The notes beneath the pieces are model-generated. The model had not been told where the DNA came from, made no database searches, and saw only the letters and a list, made by a program, of their open reading frames with translations. From an uncultured Pelagibacteraceae bacterium (GTDB taxonomy: Bacteria; Pseudomonadota; Alphaproteobacteria; Pelagibacterales; Pelagibacteraceae): a DNA stretch of 39,395 nt. Shown one piece after another: positions 37,120 through 39,395 of this stretch. Location of the stretch: NCBI GenBank assembly GCA_902566755.1, contig CACFJR010000010.1, forward strand, positions 1 to 39,395, written 5' to 3'. The translations under genes were made by a program, and so were the position numbers. Position 1 is the stretch's first letter. Each line of letters opens with the position of its first letter.

Positions 37120-38244
37120 ATGACAAAAAGAGATTATTACGACGTCTTGGGTATAAATAAATCAGCCTCACCTGAACAAATAAAATCTGCTTATAGAAAG
37201 CTTGCAGTAAAATATCATCCAGACAAAAACAAAGGTGATAAAGCTTCGGAGGAAAAATTTAAAGAAGCTTCAGAGGCATATCACGTACTCTCAAATACTG
37301 AGAGAAAACAAAATTATGATAATTTTGGACATGCCGCTTTTGAAAATGGCGGAGGAGGAAGAGGAGGATTTAGCAACTTCGATTTTTCTAGCCACTTTTC
37401 AGATATTTTTGAAGATTTCTTTGGAGAAGGTTTTGGTGGTGGAAGAAGAGCAAGAAAATCAAACAGTAGAGGCTCAGACTTAAGATATGACTTATCTATC
37501 TCTTTGAATGAAGCATATTCGGGTAAAAAACAAGATATTAAGTTTTCAACTTCTGAAAAATGTGAAGTCTGTAAAGGCACAGGTTCTAAACCAGGTCACA
37601 GACCAAGCACATGCTCGATGTGTGGTGGACATGGGCAAGTAAGATCTAGTCAAGGATTTTTCACAGTACAACAAACTTGTCCTCAATGTGGAGGATCAGG
37701 GGAAATGATAACTCATCCATGCACTAGTTGTGGTGGTCAGGGAAAGAAACAAGCATCAAAAAGATTGTCTGTCACAATTCCAAAAGGAGTCGATGATGGC
37801 ACAAGAATAAGACTGGCTGGAAAAGGGGAAGCTGGGACTAGAGGTGCAGGGAGCGGAGATCTTTACTTATTTATAAATGTTTATTCTCACGATCTTTTTA
37901 AAAGATCTGATGAAAACTTATATTTTGAATGCCCTATATCAATTGCAGATGCAGCTTTAGGCTCAACAATTGAAATTCCTACTATTGATGGTGGAAAAGC
38001 TAAAATTAAAATACCCGCTGGAACACAAAGTGGAAAACAACTTAGGCTTAAAGGCAAAGGAATGCCATATATAAAAGGTAGTGGATATGGTGATCTTTAT
38101 GTTCAACTAAATACTGAAGTACCAATCTCTTTAAATAAAGAACAGAAAGAGTTACTAGAAAAATTCAGACAAATTGAGAATGAAAAGTCAAACCCTAGTA
38201 TTAAAAAATTCTTTGAAAAAGCTAAAAATTTTTGGAAAAACTAG
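37120..38244 (+). CDS. dnaJ: Chaperone DnaJ (Hsp40)
   Basis: DnaJ delivers substrates to DnaK and stimulates its ATPase. The 374-residue type I protein has a J domain (1-70) with H33-P34-D35 in KYHPDKNKG, a Gly/Phe-rich stretch (about 75-110), four CxxCxGxG zinc repeats (CEVCKGTG, CSMCGGHG, CPQCGGSG, CTSCGGQG) and two C-terminal beta domains. It lies 26 bases after dnaK. Confidence 0.98.
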   Translation: MTKRDYYDVLGINKSASPEQIKSAYRKLAVKYHPDKNKGDKASEEKFKEASEAYHVLSNTERKQNYDNFGHAAFENGGGGRGGFSNFDFSSHFSDIFEDFFGEGFGGGRRARKSNSRGSDLRYDLSISLNEAYSGKKQDIKFSTSEKCEVCKGTGSKPGHRPSTCSMCGGHGQVRSSQGFFTVQQTCPQCGGSGEMITHPCTSCGGQGKKQASKRLSVTIPKGVDDGTRIRLAGKGEAGTRGAGSGDLYLFINVYSHDLFKRSDENLYFECPISIADAALGSTIEIPTIDGGKAKIKIPAGTQSGKQLRLKGKGMPYIKGSGYGDLYVQLNTEVPISLNKEQKELLEKFRQIENEKSNPSIKKFFEKAKNFWKN

Positions 38245-38247
38245 ATA

Positions 38248-38418
38248 GTGGGTCTTGAACAAATAGTACCGGCTATAGCATTAATCGCAGTTTTAATTTT
38301 AGTGTTGCCAAATTTTTTAAGAAGTAATTCCGAAAAAAAACAATTTTTTAAAAACTTGTCTATTTGGGGTATTATTGTTTTAGTTGTTGTGATAGTTTCG
38401 TATTTAATTTTTGCATGA
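38248..38418 (+). CDS. 56-aa two-helix membrane peptide between dnaJ and dapB
   Basis: This short ORF uses GTG as start, because an in-frame TAG lies just two codons upstream. It runs 57 codons to a TGA that overlaps the dapB ATG (ATGA). The product has two hydrophobic segments (IVPAIALIAVLILVLPNFL and LSIWGIIVLVVVIVSYLIFA) separated by a basic loop RSNSEKKQFFKN. The ATGA coupling, the complete filling of the dnaJ-dapB gap and the coherent membrane profile argue that it is translated. It may be the remnant of a larger membrane protein or a genuine small protein; no function can be assigned. Confidence 0.6.
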   Translation: MGLEQIVPAIALIAVLILVLPNFLRSNSEKKQFFKNLSIWGIIVLVVVIVSYLIFA

Positions 38419-39191
38419 ATAAAATTAAATTAGCTATAACTGGTTGCCTCGGCCGAATGGGTCAACAAATCATCAAATCTTCAAAATTAGATAAAAAATT
38501 TAAACTTGTTACTCTCACCGAAAACAGAAAAATTAATAGGAAAATTTCTGGGATCAAACCTGAATTAAATGACGAGAATGCTTTTAGAAAAGCAAATATC
38601 ATTATCGATTTTACGATGCCAAAATGTACTTTTCAGGTTTTAAAAATAGCCTCAAAACTAAAAAAAAAGGTAGTGATTGGAACAACAGGATTTTCAAAGA
38701 AAGAAGAGGAATTAATTAAAAAGTATGCAAGAAAGATTCCAATTTTGAAAGCTGGTAATATGAGTTTAGGAATAAACCTTTTAATGTATCTTACCGAAAT
38801 TACATCGAGCTCGTTAGGAAGTAATTTCTTAAGTAAAGTTTACGAAGTGCATCATAAACACAAAAAAGATCATCCATCTGGTACTGCTTTAATGTTAGGC
38901 AGAGGTGTAGCGATTGGTAAAAAAAAGGATTTTTATAAAATGATTGGTAAAAAATATTTCAATAAAAAAACTTTTCCTTACGGAAAAAAAATTAATTTTA
39001 ATTCAATAAGAAAAGGTGAAACTGTTGGGGAACACGAAGTAAAGTTTTCAAGTGGTAAAGAGATTATAACTCTTAACCACGAGGCATTTGATAGGGCTTT
39101 ATATTCTGAGGGAGCTTTAACAGCTGCTAAATGGTTGATGTCTAAAAAACCTGGACTCTACTCGATGAGAAATGTTTTGAATTTTAAATGA
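38415..39191 (+). CDS. dapB: 4-hydroxy-tetrahydrodipicolinate reductase
   Basis: DapB reduces hydroxytetrahydrodipicolinate with NAD(P)H in the lysine and diaminopimelate pathway. I choose the ATG at 38415 (MNKIKLAITGCLGRMGQQI), which gives 258 residues and the family N-terminus; an in-frame ATG at 38364 would add residues from inside the upstream membrane-peptide gene. Motifs are GCLGRMG, IGTTGFSKKE, the catalytic H146 and K150 in EVHHKHKKDHPSGTAL, and GEHEVKFSSGKE. It is ATGA-coupled at both ends. Confidence 0.96.
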   Translation: MNKIKLAITGCLGRMGQQIIKSSKLDKKFKLVTLTENRKINRKISGIKPELNDENAFRKANIIIDFTMPKCTFQVLKIASKLKKKVVIGTTGFSKKEEELIKKYARKIPILKAGNMSLGINLLMYLTEITSSSLGSNFLSKVYEVHHKHKKDHPSGTALMLGRGVAIGKKKDFYKMIGKKYFNKKTFPYGKKINFNSIRKGETVGEHEVKFSSGKEIITLNHEAFDRALYSEGALTAAKWLMSKKPGLYSMRNVLNFK

Positions 39192-39395
39192 GGCTCAAAG
39201 AGGCTGAAAAGAAAAAAAGAGCTAAAATAGTTCTTAAAATTTTAAATAAAACTTATCCCAAAATTTCTGTACCTCTACACAGTAGGAATGTATTTACACT
39301 TTTAATTTCAGTTTTGCTTTCTGCTCAATGTACGGATGTTAATGTGAACAATGTCACAAAAGATATTTACCCAAAATATCATAAACCAAAACACT
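39188..39395 (+). CDS. nth: Endonuclease III (N-terminal part)
   Basis: Endonuclease III is a helix-hairpin-helix DNA glycosylase/AP lyase acting on oxidised pyrimidines. The window holds its first 69 codons. The segment NVFTLLISVLLSAQCTDVNVNNVT matches the start of the HhH-GPD domain (LLSAQATD in E. coli, with A replaced by C here). The start overlaps the dapB stop by ATGA. The catalytic Lys, Asp and Fe-S cysteines lie beyond the window. Confidence 0.92.
   Translation, partial: MRLKEAEKKKRAKIVLKILNKTYPKISVPLHSRNVFTLLISVLLSAQCTDVNVNNVTKDIYPKYHKPKH

Noticed and set aside
38364..38414. Upstream ATG extending dapB by 17 codons
   Set aside because: The extra residues are an out-of-frame reading of the upstream membrane peptide; the ATG at 38415 gives the DapB N-terminus and an ATGA junction.

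Overview
The window is a gene-dense, AT-rich (about 30% GC by eye) chromosomal segment of what looks like a genome-streamlined marine alphaproteobacterium, most likely of the SAR11/Pelagibacterales type. The reasons are inferential: very short or negative intergenic gaps (many ATGA, TAATG and TAAATG stop/start junctions), an alphaproteobacterial gene order (ubiB-coaBC-dut; irr beside fabA-fabB-fabI; murJ-trpS-nfuA...fur-miaB-phoH-ybeY-lnt-metK-nusA-infB-rbfA-rpsO-pnp), and an Irr-type Fur-family regulator. I see no rRNA, tRNA, CRISPR array, insertion sequence or prophage. Nearly everything is core metabolism or housekeeping.

Layout. (1) 1-4249, + strand: a coupled run of ubiB (5'-truncated by the window), coaBC, dut, a MoeB/ThiF-like E1 enzyme, a secreted SH3-domain protein and a Prx5-type peroxiredoxin. 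(2) 4252-8143, - strand: an iron/oxidative-stress island. It holds irr, then katG with a 2-oxoglutarate/Fe(II) oxygenase and a small DUF2061-like membrane protein, then a 59-residue eight-cysteine zinc-ribbon-like protein. Three near-identical Irr-box-like sites lie in front of irr and katG, and two Fur-box-like sites lie in front of the zinc-ribbon gene. (3) 8216-10842, + strand: fabA-fabB-fabI for unsaturated fatty acid synthesis and elongation, then a 40-residue membrane peptide. (4) 10848-28966, mostly - strand: a pared-down version of a conserved alphaproteobacterial block, murJ-trpS-nfuA-bax / tsaB-fur-miaB-phoH-ybeY-lnt-metK / nusA-infB-rbfA-rpsO-pnp. It is interrupted at 23617-24687 by an oppositely oriented polysaccharide deacetylase. 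(5) 29017-34497: maeB (+), a BON lipoprotein and rsmI (-), an LppC-like lipoprotein/PBP-activator homologue (+) and rdgB (-). (6) 34534-39395, + strand: grpE, dnaK, dnaJ, a 56-residue membrane peptide, dapB and the start of nth.

How the genes fit together. Irr and Fur are both encoded here, and probable binding sites for both occur in the same window. The simplest reading is that the heme enzyme KatG and the iron-dependent oxygenase are controlled by iron/heme status through Irr, while the Cys-rich small protein is controlled through Fur. The nusA operon seems to start at its own promoter and to carry a terminator-like hairpin with a cUUCGg loop directly against the nusA ribosome binding site, which suggests attenuation or autoregulation. 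Streamlining shows as genes missing from otherwise conserved neighbourhoods (rimP, trmB, truB, rimI, hrcA), as a TsaB that lacks its C-terminal lobe, and as an E1 enzyme that has lost its zinc site. All identifications rest on motif reading and recalled family knowledge; no database search was possible.
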